Source of the DNA: Verrucomicrobiota bacterium
Lineage (GTDB): Bacteria; Verrucomicrobiota; Verrucomicrobiia; Limisphaerales; DSYF01
Assembly: GCA_025457615.1 (NCBI GenBank)
Contig: JALOTZ010000004.1
Location: forward strand, 1 to 64,000
DNA length: 64,000 nucleotides
Direction of reading: 5' to 3'
Positions 27,096-35,135 of the stretch are shown piece by piece. Position 1 is the first letter of the stretch. Each line of letters opens with the position of its first letter. A program made the translations under genes and the position numbers. The notes below the pieces were generated by a model. It ran no database searches. It was not told the origin of the DNA and was given only the letters and a program-made list of their open reading frames with translations.

Positions 27096-28082
27096 ATGCG
27101 CCTAGCATCCGCCAGCATTGTGGATCCCCTGACCAGTCATACCTGCAGACTGACCCCGGCGGAGGCGGCGAAGCTGGAAATGCTGCTGCGCGACCGGCAC
27201 TACGAATTTCGCGAGGTCCCTTACGCCCGCTTTGCCGCGTCCAAGGACAAACTGACCGTTGTGTTCTACGAGAGCGGCAAACTCGTGGTGCAGGGCAAGG
27301 CGACGCGGGAGTTCATCGAGTTCGTGCTCGAACCGGAGATCCTGGAGCGGGCGGAACTGGGATACGAGGAGGTGTTGAATCCGGAGATGCTGCGTCCGCG
27401 AATTGGCGTGGATGAAAGCGGCAAGGGCGACTTCTTTGGGCCGCTGTGTGTGGCTGGGGTGTATGTGAACGAGGCGGTGATCCGGGCGTGGGCGGGCGCG
27501 GGCATCCGCGATTCCAAGCTGATCAAGAGCGATGCGAAGGTGCGCGCGCTGGCCGAACAGATCCGGCAGACGCCCGGGTGCGTCTCCACGGTGGTGCCCA
27601 TCGGGAACGAGGCGTACAACCGGTTGTTCGCCAAGCTGAGGAGTGTGAACCGGTTGCTGGCTTGGGGCCATGCGCGCGTGATCGAGAACCTGATGGAACA
27701 TCGTGCGCGGCTGCAGCCTCCCCCGGAACTGGCGATCAGCGATCAGTTCGCCGCCACCAAGGACACGGTGGGCAAGGCAATCATGGCGTTGGGCCGGGAG
27801 ATCGAGCTGGTGCAGCGGCACAAAGCCGAGACTGATGTGGCCGTCGCCGCCGCGTCCATCCTGGCCCGGGCCGAGTTCATTGATCGGCTGGCCGCCTTGG
27901 AAAAGAAAGGGGGCGTCCGCTTGCCCCGAGGCGCCTCCAAGGAGGTGGATCAGACGGCGCGGGAGCTGTTCGAGCAGAAGGGGGTCGAAGCCTTGCGGCG
28001 GGTGTCCAAGATGCATTTCCGCACCGCGTTCCGCGCGCAAGGTTTGCCGGAACCCGAGGTGAAGGAATGGCGAAAGCGTTGA
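27096..28082 (+). CDS. rnhC: Ribonuclease HIII
   Basis: This enzyme cleaves RNA in RNA-DNA hybrids. The 328-residue protein has an N-terminal TBP-like substrate-binding domain (about 1-95), then the catalytic core beginning IGVDESGKGDFFGPL with the family D-E-S-G-K-G-D motif. DSKLIKSD and the later acidic residues (AISDQFAATKD, HKAETDVAVAAASI) complete the active site. The motif is RNase HIII and not HII. A GGAGG at 27084-27088 lies 7 nt before the ATG. It shares a very short divergent promoter region with mutY. Confidence 0.92.
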   Translation: MRLASASIVDPLTSHTCRLTPAEAAKLEMLLRDRHYEFREVPYARFAASKDKLTVVFYESGKLVVQGKATREFIEFVLEPEILERAELGYEEVLNPEMLRPRIGVDESGKGDFFGPLCVAGVYVNEAVIRAWAGAGIRDSKLIKSDAKVRALAEQIRQTPGCVSTVVPIGNEAYNRLFAKLRSVNRLLAWGHARVIENLMEHRARLQPPPELAISDQFAATKDTVGKAIMALGREIELVQRHKAETDVAVAAASILARAEFIDRLAALEKKGGVRLPRGASKEVDQTARELFEQKGVEALRRVSKMHFRTAFRAQGLPEPEVKEWRKR

Positions 28083-28094
28083 GCGGAAGAGATG

Positions 28095-28135
28095 GCGCGG
28101 ACTGACGTCCGCGGCTGCAAGGTCGAGGGTCAGGC
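28095..28135 (+). repeat. Dispersed repeat R3, copy 2
   Basis: GGCGCGGACTGACGTCCGCGGCTGC is the start of this copy; GCGGAC/GTCCGC can pair as a hairpin with a TGAC-type loop. It matches the starts of the segments at 413-460 and 63472-63520. It lies between the convergent rnhC and rhodanese genes and touches the stop of the latter. Confidence 0.5.
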
Positions 28136-28504
28136 TCCGGCTTTCATGGGCCAGCTGGCGGCTTTCATGGCTTTGTAGCCGCCGATAAGCGAACGGACAT
28201 TCCGGTAACCCATGCGCTGGGCGACCTCGGCGGTGAGGGCGGACCGGTAGCCGCCTCCGCAATACATGATGACCTCCGCGCCCGGATCGGGGATGAGCCG
28301 CTCGATGTCGCGTTCGAGAATGCCCCTGCCCAAATGCCTGGCCTCGGCCGCGTGTTCCGCGTGCCACTCATGATCTTCGCGCACGTCCAACAGCACCACG
28401 CGCGGGTTGGCGGCCAGTCGGGCCCGCGCTTCAGCCACCGAGATTTCCTCCACGTGGGCCCGCGCCGCGTTGACCAATTTCAGGAAGCCGGGGGAATGTT
28501 CCAT
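28130..28504 (-). CDS. Rhodanese-like domain protein
   Basis: This 124-residue single rhodanese domain (sulfur carrier or transferase) has VVLLDVREDHEWHAEHAAEA as the CDC25-like/rhodanese entry motif. The active-site loop is MYCGGGYRS with the catalytic Cys at about residue 91, followed by ALTAEVAQRMGYRNVRSLIG and GGYKAM. No signal peptide is present, so it is cytoplasmic. The sulfur acceptor is unknown. It is divergent from the EamA permease gene. Confidence 0.88.
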   Translation of the reverse strand: MEHSPGFLKLVNAARAHVEEISVAEARARLAANPRVVLLDVREDHEWHAEHAAEARHLGRGILERDIERLIPDPGAEVIMYCGGGYRSALTAEVAQRMGYRNVRSLIGGYKAMKAASWPMKAGA

Positions 28505-28583
28505 GGCGCCAATCTGGCGCGTCGGCGCCGGCGGTCAAACAAATTCCCTTTTCCCGCGCGGTGCGGATTGCGATAAAGCGCGG

Positions 28584-29525
28584 ATGCCAAATGCTCGGAG
28601 CCATGCCGGACTGGCGGGGAGTCTTGTCCTCGCCGTGGTGTTGTGGGGCGCGAGCAATGCGGGGACGAAGTTCCTGCTGGGTTACTGGCCGCCGATCCTG
28701 ACGGGCGCGATGCGGTTCCTGGCGGCGGGTGCGCTGTTGCACGTGGGGCTGCGCTGGGCGGGGCGGATGCGGCCGCAGCGCGAGTTCGAGGCCTCCGCCC
28801 GGCGGGACCTCTGGTTGCGGAGCGGGTTGGTGCTGGCGCTCTACATCGTGCTGTTCCAATGGGCCGTCCGGCGAATCCCGGTGTCGCACGTGGCGCTCTA
28901 CCTCGGGGCGGCTCCGGTGTGGGCGGCGTTGTGGGAGCAGGGGTTGAGGTTCGACCGCGTGGCGCTGGGACGCTACTTCGCGGCCCTTGTGGCGTTGAGC
29001 GGGGTGATCCTGCTGTTTCTGCCGGCGCTCAACGTCGAGGATGCGAGTTGGCCGGGCGAGGTGGCGGCGTTTTGCAGTGGCTGGGTCTGGACCTGGTACG
29101 GCCGGGAATGCGGGAAGCTGGGCACAAAACTAACCGGCGCGGAGATCACGGCGCATACCATGTGGCGGGCGGGGTTGTGGCTGATGGTTCCGGGGCTTTG
29201 GGAACTCCGGTCGGCGTCGTTGCCGTTGTCAGGTTCCCTGCTGCTGGTTCAGAGCTATTGCGTGGTGGGGGGCGGGGTGGTTGCCTACTGGCTCTGGAAC
29301 CACGGGTTGCGTTGCTGGCCGACCAGCCGCGTTTACCTTTTCAACAATCTCATTCCCATCAGCACGATGACCTGGGCGCACCTGACCCTGGGCGAACCCA
29401 TCACCCCGACCTTTGGCGTCGCGATGGTGTTGATCATCGTTGGGGTTACGATCGGGCAGGGGATGCAACGCGGTCAGCCCGGGGAGAATTCGCCGGACGA
29501 GGAAGCGCGCGCAAGGAACCCTTGA
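28584..29525 (+). CDS. EamA/DMT-family membrane transporter
   Basis: This 313-residue inner-membrane protein has about ten hydrophobic segments arranged as two EamA halves. The first half starts SLVLAVVLWGASNAGTKFL. The end of the second half contains YLFNNLIPISTMTWAHLTLG and EPITPTFGVAMVLIIVGVTI, the usual final helices with the Glu-Pro turn. The family exports metabolites such as amino acids; the substrate cannot be told. I chose the ATG at 28584 because upstream residues are not hydrophobic and overlap the rhodanese gene. Confidence 0.85.
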   Translation: MPNARSHAGLAGSLVLAVVLWGASNAGTKFLLGYWPPILTGAMRFLAAGALLHVGLRWAGRMRPQREFEASARRDLWLRSGLVLALYIVLFQWAVRRIPVSHVALYLGAAPVWAALWEQGLRFDRVALGRYFAALVALSGVILLFLPALNVEDASWPGEVAAFCSGWVWTWYGRECGKLGTKLTGAEITAHTMWRAGLWLMVPGLWELRSASLPLSGSLLLVQSYCVVGGGVVAYWLWNHGLRCWPTSRVYLFNNLIPISTMTWAHLTLGEPITPTFGVAMVLIIVGVTIGQGMQRGQPGENSPDEEARARNP

Positions 29526-29535
29526 ACCTTGGTAG

Positions 29536-29555
29536 GGCGCCGGTGCCCCGGCGCC
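29536..29555. repeat. Palindromic repeat R4, copy 1
   Basis: GGCGCCGGTGCCCCGGCGCC folds into an 8-bp perfect stem with a 4-base loop. The same 20 bases occur at 39738-39757, and the preceding context (GAACCT followed by a GG-rich step and AGG) is shared too. It directly follows the EamA gene. A T-run is absent, so it is not a standard terminator. Confidence 0.6.
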
Positions 29556-29718
29556 TGGCTGCGCGGCTGCGGAGCGCCTGCCTTGCCCCGGTTCTGGAAG
29601 ACGCTGCTCTGCTGTTGCGCCCCGGCGTACGAGCACGAAGACACGATCCTCACCGAGGATGGGCAGGCGGATGGAAATGTGGATTGACGGCATCAGGGTG
29701 CGCGTTTTAACTCAGTCC

Positions 29719-30210
29719 ATGCATGTGTCCAAGGCTGTGTGGTTTTCCTGCGTGTGGCTCACGGCGGCGATGATGGCGGGGTGCTCCACCCCCAAGACGG
29801 AGCCGCTTTACTCGGAACTCCCCGGGCCTTCCGGATCGCCCGCGATCACCGAGGCCCCGGAGAGCGTGCCATCGGCGGTGGCCCCACCGTCCCGGCCGGT
29901 CCAACCGGCAGCGGCCCAGGAAGCGCAAGCCCCGACCGCGACAGTCAAGCCCGTGGAAAAGCCGGCTCTGATCGTCACGCCTGACACCACCCTCACCGGA
30001 GCGGTGGTGTCGGTTAATGAGGTCGGCCGGTTTGTGGTGCTGCGCTTTCCGCTGGGCCGCATGCCGACCGAGGGCGCGCCTTTGTATGTCTATCGACAGG
30101 GTCTGAAGGTGGCGGACCTGAAAGTTACCGGTCCGCAGAAGGACGATCACACCGTGGCGGACATCGCCCTCGGCGAATGCCGCGTCAACGACGAGGTGCG
30201 GGACCGTTGA
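29719..30210 (+). CDS. Putative lipoprotein of unknown function
   Basis: This 163-residue protein has a lipoprotein signal (VWFSCVWLTAAMMAGC, with Cys near residue 22). A Pro/Ala-rich linker covers about residues 30-80. A C-terminal beta-rich domain of about 75 residues includes TLTGAVVSVNEVGRFVVLRF and GLKVADLKVTGPQKDDHTVA. This resembles the short C-terminal beta domains of other bacterial envelope proteins, but I cannot name it. The ATG at 29719 is chosen because the signal peptide starts right there. Confidence 0.65.
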   Translation: MHVSKAVWFSCVWLTAAMMAGCSTPKTEPLYSELPGPSGSPAITEAPESVPSAVAPPSRPVQPAAAQEAQAPTATVKPVEKPALIVTPDTTLTGAVVSVNEVGRFVVLRFPLGRMPTEGAPLYVYRQGLKVADLKVTGPQKDDHTVADIALGECRVNDEVRDR

Positions 30211-30297
30211 GAGAGCGTGTTCGCAGACTCGCTTTCAGCGATAGAATTCCGCGAAGCACAAAGTTCGCGCTGTGAACCCCTGACCGGAACCGCCGGG

Positions 30298-30639
30298 TCA
30301 GGGAGAACCGCCGGGGCCGGCTTCCGGTTCGCCCATGGGTTTCACGGTCTTGGGCAGCGCCCGGCGGTGGTAGGGGGAATGGAGGTTGAAATAGATGCCG
30401 CACAGCGGACGCTCCTCGTCCGACTGGCTCAGGATGACGGTGATTTCCTTGTCCAGCGCGATGCCGTGGCGCATGCCCTCGCCCCGGCGCTGATAGGCAT
30501 CGATTGCCTTGGCCACCAACGAATCCAGGGCGGCCTTGAATTCCTCGTTGGACTTGCCCAAGGCCACCACGTGGTGGTCGTAGGCTTTCAGGGCTGCCTT
30601 GATTTCCTTCGCAAAAGTCCGCGCTGTCACGCCCCCCAC
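30298..30639 (-). CDS. Conserved hypothetical protein
   Basis: This 113-residue helical protein contains FAKEIKAALKAYDHHVVALG and SNEEFKAALDSLVAKAIDAY, then a beta-like end (EITVILSQSDEERPLCGIYF). I do not recognise the family. The GTG start at 30639 is uncertain; a second GTG lies three codons downstream. It is followed in the same direction by no close gene; the YggS gene lies upstream on the same strand. Confidence 0.5.
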   Translation of the reverse strand: MGGVTARTFAKEIKAALKAYDHHVVALGKSNEEFKAALDSLVAKAIDAYQRRGEGMRHGIALDKEITVILSQSDEERPLCGIYFNLHSPYHRRALPKTVKPMGEPEAGPGGSP

Positions 30640-30726
30640 GATAGGCCGTGCGTGCGGGAATGGAAGTGGAAAGGCGTGGCCGGCGGGCGACGCAGCGAGG
30701 GAGTCATGGAGTGGCGGGGTGATGGG

Positions 30727-31416
30727 TCAGGGGGCTTGGCGACGTTCACCGAACAGCGCCGTGCCGATCCGGATGAGGGTGGCGCCTTCCTCGATGGCCA
30801 CCTCGAAGTCGCCGCTCATCCCCATGCTCAGATGAGGCAGGGGCTCGCCCAGACGCGCCTCGCAACGTTCCTTGAGTTCACGGGCGGCTCGAAAGAAGGG
30901 ACGGACCTGTTCCGGTTGAGGTTTCCACGGCGGGACCGTCATCAGGCCTTGGATCCGGAGGTTGGGCAGGGCGGCGAGCGGCTCCAGTTCGGCGAGTAGG
31001 ATGTCGGGATTGAACCCGGACTTGCTGGCCTCCGCCCCCACATTCACTTCGAGCAGAACGGGGAGAACCTTGTCCGCCTGTCCGGCGCGTTTGTCGAGTT
31101 CCTGCGCCAGCCGCAGGCTGTCCACCCCCTCGACCATGGAGAACCACTCGACCGCGTCGCGCGCCTTGTTGCTTTGGAGATGGCCGATCATGTGCCAGGT
31201 GGCGCGGCTCGAGCAGAGGGGAATCTTCGCCTTGGCCTCCTGCACGCGGTTCTCGCCGAACAAAGTCAGGCCCAGGGCCACGGCGGCATCCACCGTTTCG
31301 GGCGGATGCATCTTCGTCACCGCCAGCAGTTGCACGGAGTCCAAACTGCGCCCGGCGCGGGCACAGGCGGCGCGCATGCGCTGACGGAGGTCGGTGAGGC
31401 GTTCAGCCAGATCCAT
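30727..31416 (-). CDS. YggS/PROSC-type PLP-binding protein
   Basis: This 229-residue protein takes part in cytoplasmic PLP homeostasis and has no proven enzyme activity. The PLP lysine lies in LLAVTKMHPPETVDAAVALG. Further family blocks are FGENRVQEAKAK, WHMIGHLQSNKAR, VLLEVNVGAEASKSGF, GLMTVPPW, LSMGMSGDFEVAIEEGATLI and RIGTALFGER. The length is typical. It probably shares a transcript with the small gene downstream (88 bp). Confidence 0.92.
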   Translation of the reverse strand: MDLAERLTDLRQRMRAACARAGRSLDSVQLLAVTKMHPPETVDAAVALGLTLFGENRVQEAKAKIPLCSSRATWHMIGHLQSNKARDAVEWFSMVEGVDSLRLAQELDKRAGQADKVLPVLLEVNVGAEASKSGFNPDILLAELEPLAALPNLRIQGLMTVPPWKPQPEQVRPFFRAARELKERCEARLGEPLPHLSMGMSGDFEVAIEEGATLIRIGTALFGERRQAP

Positions 31417-31597
31417 GACGGAGTCTATTCAGACTGCGCCCGTATGGACAACCTCGCTCGAATTTGGAAAAGAGCGGCCCCGGCAGAACGTCGCCGGGGG
31501 TCGGTAGGGCTTCCGACTTGTTACGACGAGTACGACGGCACAGCGATACGCGGAAAAGCCAGTCAGAGTTTAGTCGCGACGCAGGCGCCGGGGTGGG
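31417..31597. other. Intergenic stretch before repeat R1-C
   Basis: No gene is supported. Two inverted repeats are visible: CCCCGGC/GCCGGGG around 31479-31502 and GTCGG/CCGAC around 31500-31519. Neither is followed by a convincing T-run in the expected direction. Confidence 0.4.
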
Positions 31598-31764
31598 ATG
31601 CATCTTGACACTGTGCTCGAACGCAATTCTGGCCGGGGCGCGGCATTGATGCCGCTTCAGCATTCGCAAGCCCACGGAACCAGCGTTTCATCGCGTGCCC
31701 GCCGGATGTTGAAGCGGCCTGAAGGCCGCGCTCGGGCGCCGGGCATGCGGCCCGATGCACCCCC
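31598..31764 (+). repeat. Dispersed ~150-bp repeat R1, copy C
   Basis: This is the best-preserved copy of the R1 family. The 20-base core TCTGGCCGGGGCGCGGCATT lies at 31628-31647. The perfect hairpin GCGGCCTGAAGGCCGC follows near 31714-31729. The 3' end includes GATGCACCCC, shared with copy A. It is located between the YggS gene and the EVE gene. Confidence 0.75.
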
Positions 31765-31822
31765 GGGGTGACCCCCCGATTTCGGACGTGACGGCCGCTC
31801 GGTGGCCGCGCACGATCGCGCC

Positions 31823-32248
31823 ATGAATTGCTGGCTGGTGAAACAGGAACCCGGGGACTACGCCTGGTCGGACCTGGTGCGCGAGGGGAGGACGGCCTGG
31901 ACCGGCGTCCGGAATTTCCAGGCCCGGAACAACCTGCGGGAGATGAAGCCGGGGGACGAGGTCTTGTTCTATCACAGCGGATCGGGCAGGGAAATTGTGG
32001 GCGTGGCCCGGGTGGCCAAGGCGGCTTACTCCGACGCCACGGCTGAGGAAGGGGACTGGTGCTGTGTGGATCTGGCGCCGGTGAGAGCCTTGAAACGACC
32101 GGTCGCGTTGGCCGAGATCAAGGCGGATGCGGTGTTGAAGGAGATGGCTTTGGTGAAGCAATCCCGGCTGTCTGTCCTGCCGGTGACGGCGAAGCAATTC
32201 GAGCGAGTCATGCAGCTCGGCCTACGCGGCGCGGCGGCGGGCGCGTGA
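31823..32248 (+). CDS. EVE domain-containing protein
   Basis: This 141-residue single EVE (PUA-like) domain starts CWLVKQEPGDYAWSDLVREG, the classic entry of the family. TAWTGVRNFQARNNLREMKP and GDEVLFYHSGSGREIVGVAR follow. EVE domains recognise modified bases or RNA; the ligand here is unknown. The ATG at 31823 fits the family start. A GCGC-rich stretch precedes it. It converges with bioA. Confidence 0.9.
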   Translation: MNCWLVKQEPGDYAWSDLVREGRTAWTGVRNFQARNNLREMKPGDEVLFYHSGSGREIVGVARVAKAAYSDATAEEGDWCCVDLAPVRALKRPVALAEIKADAVLKEMALVKQSRLSVLPVTAKQFERVMQLGLRGAAAGA

Positions 32249-32265
32249 GTGGCATTCTGAAGGAT

Positions 32266-33741
32266 TCAAACTGACCCCAAGACTTCCTGCACCGCCTTGC
32301 GCAGCGCCCGGACCATTCTCCGCACCTGCGCCGTGGTGGCGCAGTAAGGCGGCATCAGCACGATGACATTGCCGATGGGGCGCGTGAGGACGCCGTGGCG
32401 CGCCATCGTTTCACAAACCCGGATGCCCGCCTGCTCGCGCAGCGCGAACGGACGGCGGGTGCGCCAGTCCCGGACCAGTTCGATCCCCGCCACGCAGCCT
32501 TGCTGACGGATGTCGCCGACGTTGGGCAGGGTCCAGAGGTCTGAGAGCGACTCACGCAGCGTGGTTTCCACGGTTTGTCGTGCGCGCTGGGTCGAAGGTC
32601 GGCTCAACAACTCGAGGTTGGCGAGGGCTGCCGCCGCTCCCAAGGGGTTGCCGGTATAGCTGTGACCGTGGAAGAAAGTCTTGAACTCGTCATACTCCCC
32701 CAGGAAGGCGTCGAACACCGCCTGGGTGGTCAGCGTGGCGGCCATGGGCAGGTAACCGCCCGTCAGACCTTTGGCCAACGCCATCAGGTCCGGCTGCACC
32801 CCTTCGCCGTGGGAGGCGAACCACCGTTGGCCGGCCGCAGGCGTCGCCCGGCCGAAGCCCGTCAGGACCTCATCGGCGATCAGCAAGGTGCCGTGGCTGC
32901 GGACGATCCGAGCCACGCGGGCCAGCCAGCCCTGCGGCTGCGCAATCAGGCCGGCGGCACCCTGCACGAGCGGTTCGAACACGAACCCGGCATACGGCTC
33001 GCCCCGCCTGCGTTGCCGGGCGCAGGCAGTTTCCACCCGTTCGACACACTCCCAGTGGCACCGGCGATACTCCCGGGCATCGGCGCGCTCCGGTTTCGCC
33101 CGGTTGAACGGACACCGGTAACAGTGGGGAGCCATCACGCGGTCGGTCTTGAAGAGCAGTCCTTTCCAGGCCTGGTGGAACAGGTCGATGTGCCCCAGGG
33201 CCACCGCCCCGAGGGTGTCGCCGTGATAGCCTCCCCCGAGCGAGAGGAAGCGAGGGCGGCGACATCGTCCCGTGCGGCGCGAATACTCGTACGCAAGTTT
33301 CAGGGTTGCCTCCATGGCGGTGGAGCCGTCGTCGGAAAAGAAGACCTTGGACAGCTCGGGGTTGCGGGAGGGGGTTGGGATGCCCGGGGGTTGGCGCCGG
33401 TTGCTTGGGTTGCCTGTTGCGGGCTGCCTGAACGGAGCGTTCACGGCCTGCACCAGCTTTTCGGCCAGGCGGCTGGCGGGTTCGTTGGCCAGGCCCAGCG
33501 CCGAGCAGTGGGCGATCCTTCCCAACTGACGCCGCAGGGCGGCGTTAAGTTGCGGATGATTGTGCCCGTGAAGATTGGTCCAAATGGACGAATTGGCATC
33601 GAGGTAACGATGGCCCTGGGCGTCCTCGAGCATCGCGCCCTGGCCTCGCACAATCACAATGGGCTCGCGCCGGAGCCAGTCGCGCATCTGCGTGAAGGGA
33701 TGCCAGACGTAGCGCTGATCAAGGCGGGCGATTCGGTGCAT
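32266..33741 (-). CDS. bioA: Adenosylmethionine-8-amino-7-oxononanoate aminotransferase BioA
   Basis: This PLP-dependent enzyme makes 7,8-diaminopelargonate in biotin synthesis. The 491-residue protein starts LDQRYVWHPFTQMRDW, as in BioA. It has FFSDDGSTAMEATLKLAYEY, the PLP aspartate block LLIADEVLTGFGR and the lysine block DLMALAKGLTGGYLPMAATL, then HGHSYTGNPLGAAAA. Residues about 108-132 hold a Pro/Arg/Asn-rich insertion (RQPATGNPSNRRQPPG...) that I do not expect in the family. It is downstream of bioF and in the same direction. Confidence 0.92.
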   Translation of the reverse strand: MHRIARLDQRYVWHPFTQMRDWLRREPIVIVRGQGAMLEDAQGHRYLDANSSIWTNLHGHNHPQLNAALRRQLGRIAHCSALGLANEPASRLAEKLVQAVNAPFRQPATGNPSNRRQPPGIPTPSRNPELSKVFFSDDGSTAMEATLKLAYEYSRRTGRCRRPRFLSLGGGYHGDTLGAVALGHIDLFHQAWKGLLFKTDRVMAPHCYRCPFNRAKPERADAREYRRCHWECVERVETACARQRRRGEPYAGFVFEPLVQGAAGLIAQPQGWLARVARIVRSHGTLLIADEVLTGFGRATPAAGQRWFASHGEGVQPDLMALAKGLTGGYLPMAATLTTQAVFDAFLGEYDEFKTFFHGHSYTGNPLGAAAALANLELLSRPSTQRARQTVETTLRESLSDLWTLPNVGDIRQQGCVAGIELVRDWRTRRPFALREQAGIRVCETMARHGVLTRPIGNVIVLMPPYCATTAQVRRMVRALRKAVQEVLGSV

Positions 33742-33744
33742 GGG

Positions 33745-33870
33745 CTAGCGAGTGTCGTGGCTCTCGAAAGGGATTTCCATGGTGATCGTGCGCGGGCGTG
33801 CCGGCGCCGCGGCCGCGCGCAGCGCGGCCCTGCCGATGCGGAAAGGACTCTGGAAGGCGATTCGATTCAC
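33745..33870 (-). CDS. Possible small ORF between bioF and bioA
   Basis: This 41-codon frame starts at a GTG that overlaps the bioF stop as GTGA. It ends at a TAG three bases before the bioA ATG. The product MNRIAFQSPFRIGRAALRAA... is Arg/Ala-rich in the middle and ends TMEIPFESHDTR. The exact fit between two genes is suggestive of a coupled leader or spacer peptide, but its composition is weak evidence for a real protein. Confidence 0.3.
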   Translation of the reverse strand: MNRIAFQSPFRIGRAALRAAAAPARPRTITMEIPFESHDTR

Positions 33871-35084
33871 AGGCGGGGGATGCGGTGCAGCGCTGCGGCC
33901 AGTTGCTCGACATCCTGGCGCGAATGAGCCGCGGTGCAGGTCACGCGCAACCGCGCCGCACCCCGCGCCACCGTCGGGTAACGAATGGCCGGCACCAGCA
34001 GGCCTTGCTCGCGCAACGCGGCGGCAGCCGCCAGGGCGGCGGTTTCGTCGCCCAGGATGATGGGGAAAATGGCGCTGCCGAGCGGGGAGCGCGGAGTGCG
34101 GATCGCGGCGTCGAGTTCGGACACCCGTTCCCATAGTGCGGCATTCAGCGTGGCCCCGTGGTTGGATTGAACAAGTCGGACGGCAGCGGTTGCCGCGGCG
34201 GCAGCGGCGGGCACGGGTGCGGTGCTGTAGATGAAGCTGCGGGCGCGGTTGACGAGGTTGTTGATCAACGCGCGGTGGCCGCACACGTAACCGCCGCTCG
34301 ATCCCAGCGCCTTGCCCAGCGTGCCCATCTGGATTTCGATGTGCTCACTGATCCCGAGCGCCTCCGCCAATCCGCATCGCCGACGGCCATGCAGTCCGGT
34401 CGCATGCGCCTCATCCACCATCAGCCAGGCGCCGTACCGCTCCTTCAGGGCGACGATCTCCGCCAAGGGCGCGCGATCGCCATCCATGGAAAACACACTC
34501 TCGGTGATGACCAGGGTCCGGCTTGCGCGCTGTCTGTCCCCCGCAGCAGGGGTGCGGCGGGTGGACGGGTGGCGGGATTGGGCGGCCGCCCAGCGAAGTT
34601 TGGCTTCGAGATCTTCCAGGTCGTTATGACGGAAGATCCGCAGCTTGGCGCCGCACAGGCGCGCGCCGTCCACGACGCAGGCATGAACGAGCTTGTCCAG
34701 GATGAGGATGTCGTCCTTGCCGACCAGCGCTGTCAATGTTCCCAGCGCCGCGGCATAGCCGGTGGAAAACGTCAGGGCGGCTTCCGTGCCCTTCCAGGCG
34801 GCGAGGACTTCTTCCAATTCATGAAAGGGCGCCAAGGATCCGCAGATAAGTCGGGACGCTCCGGCGCCGGCCCCGAAATCCGTGCTGGCCCGGACCGCGG
34901 CCTCCTTGAGCGCCGGATGGTTGGCCAGCCCGAGATAATCGTTGGACGAGAAGTTGAGCAGGGGTCGTCCCCCGATCGTCACGTGCGAGCCTTGCGGCGT
35001 GTCCACCCGACGCAACTCCCGCAGCAACCCCGCCTTTTGCAGGGCGGCCAGTTCCGTCCGGAGTTCGGCATCGAATGAGAGCAC
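33867..35084 (-). CDS. bioF: 8-amino-7-oxononanoate synthase BioF
   Basis: This PLP enzyme condenses pimeloyl thioester with L-alanine. The 405-residue protein has FSSNDYLGLANHPALKEAA, SRLICGSLAPFHELEE, VITESVFSMDGDRAPL, MVDEAHATGLHGRRRCGL and the Lys block TLGKALGSSGGYVCG. A ~19-residue insertion (QSRHPSTRRTPAAGDRQRA, about residues 183-201) lies just before the strand with TLVITES. It is upstream of bioA in a two-gene biotin cluster; bioB, bioC and bioD are not in the window. Confidence 0.9.
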   Translation of the reverse strand: MLSFDAELRTELAALQKAGLLRELRRVDTPQGSHVTIGGRPLLNFSSNDYLGLANHPALKEAAVRASTDFGAGAGASRLICGSLAPFHELEEVLAAWKGTEAALTFSTGYAAALGTLTALVGKDDILILDKLVHACVVDGARLCGAKLRIFRHNDLEDLEAKLRWAAAQSRHPSTRRTPAAGDRQRASRTLVITESVFSMDGDRAPLAEIVALKERYGAWLMVDEAHATGLHGRRRCGLAEALGISEHIEIQMGTLGKALGSSGGYVCGHRALINNLVNRARSFIYSTAPVPAAAAAATAAVRLVQSNHGATLNAALWERVSELDAAIRTPRSPLGSAIFPIILGDETAALAAAAALREQGLLVPAIRYPTVARGAARLRVTCTAAHSRQDVEQLAAALHRIPRL

Positions 35085-35135
35085 GGTGGGAAGCTACGGG
35101 CGAGTTGAGGCGGGTTGCGAGTCGAAACTCCCCGG

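Noticed and set aside
31440-31600. Short protein frame starting MDNLARIWKRAAPAERRRG
   Set aside because: No homology is recognised, it runs into the R1 repeat, and the composition is arbitrary.
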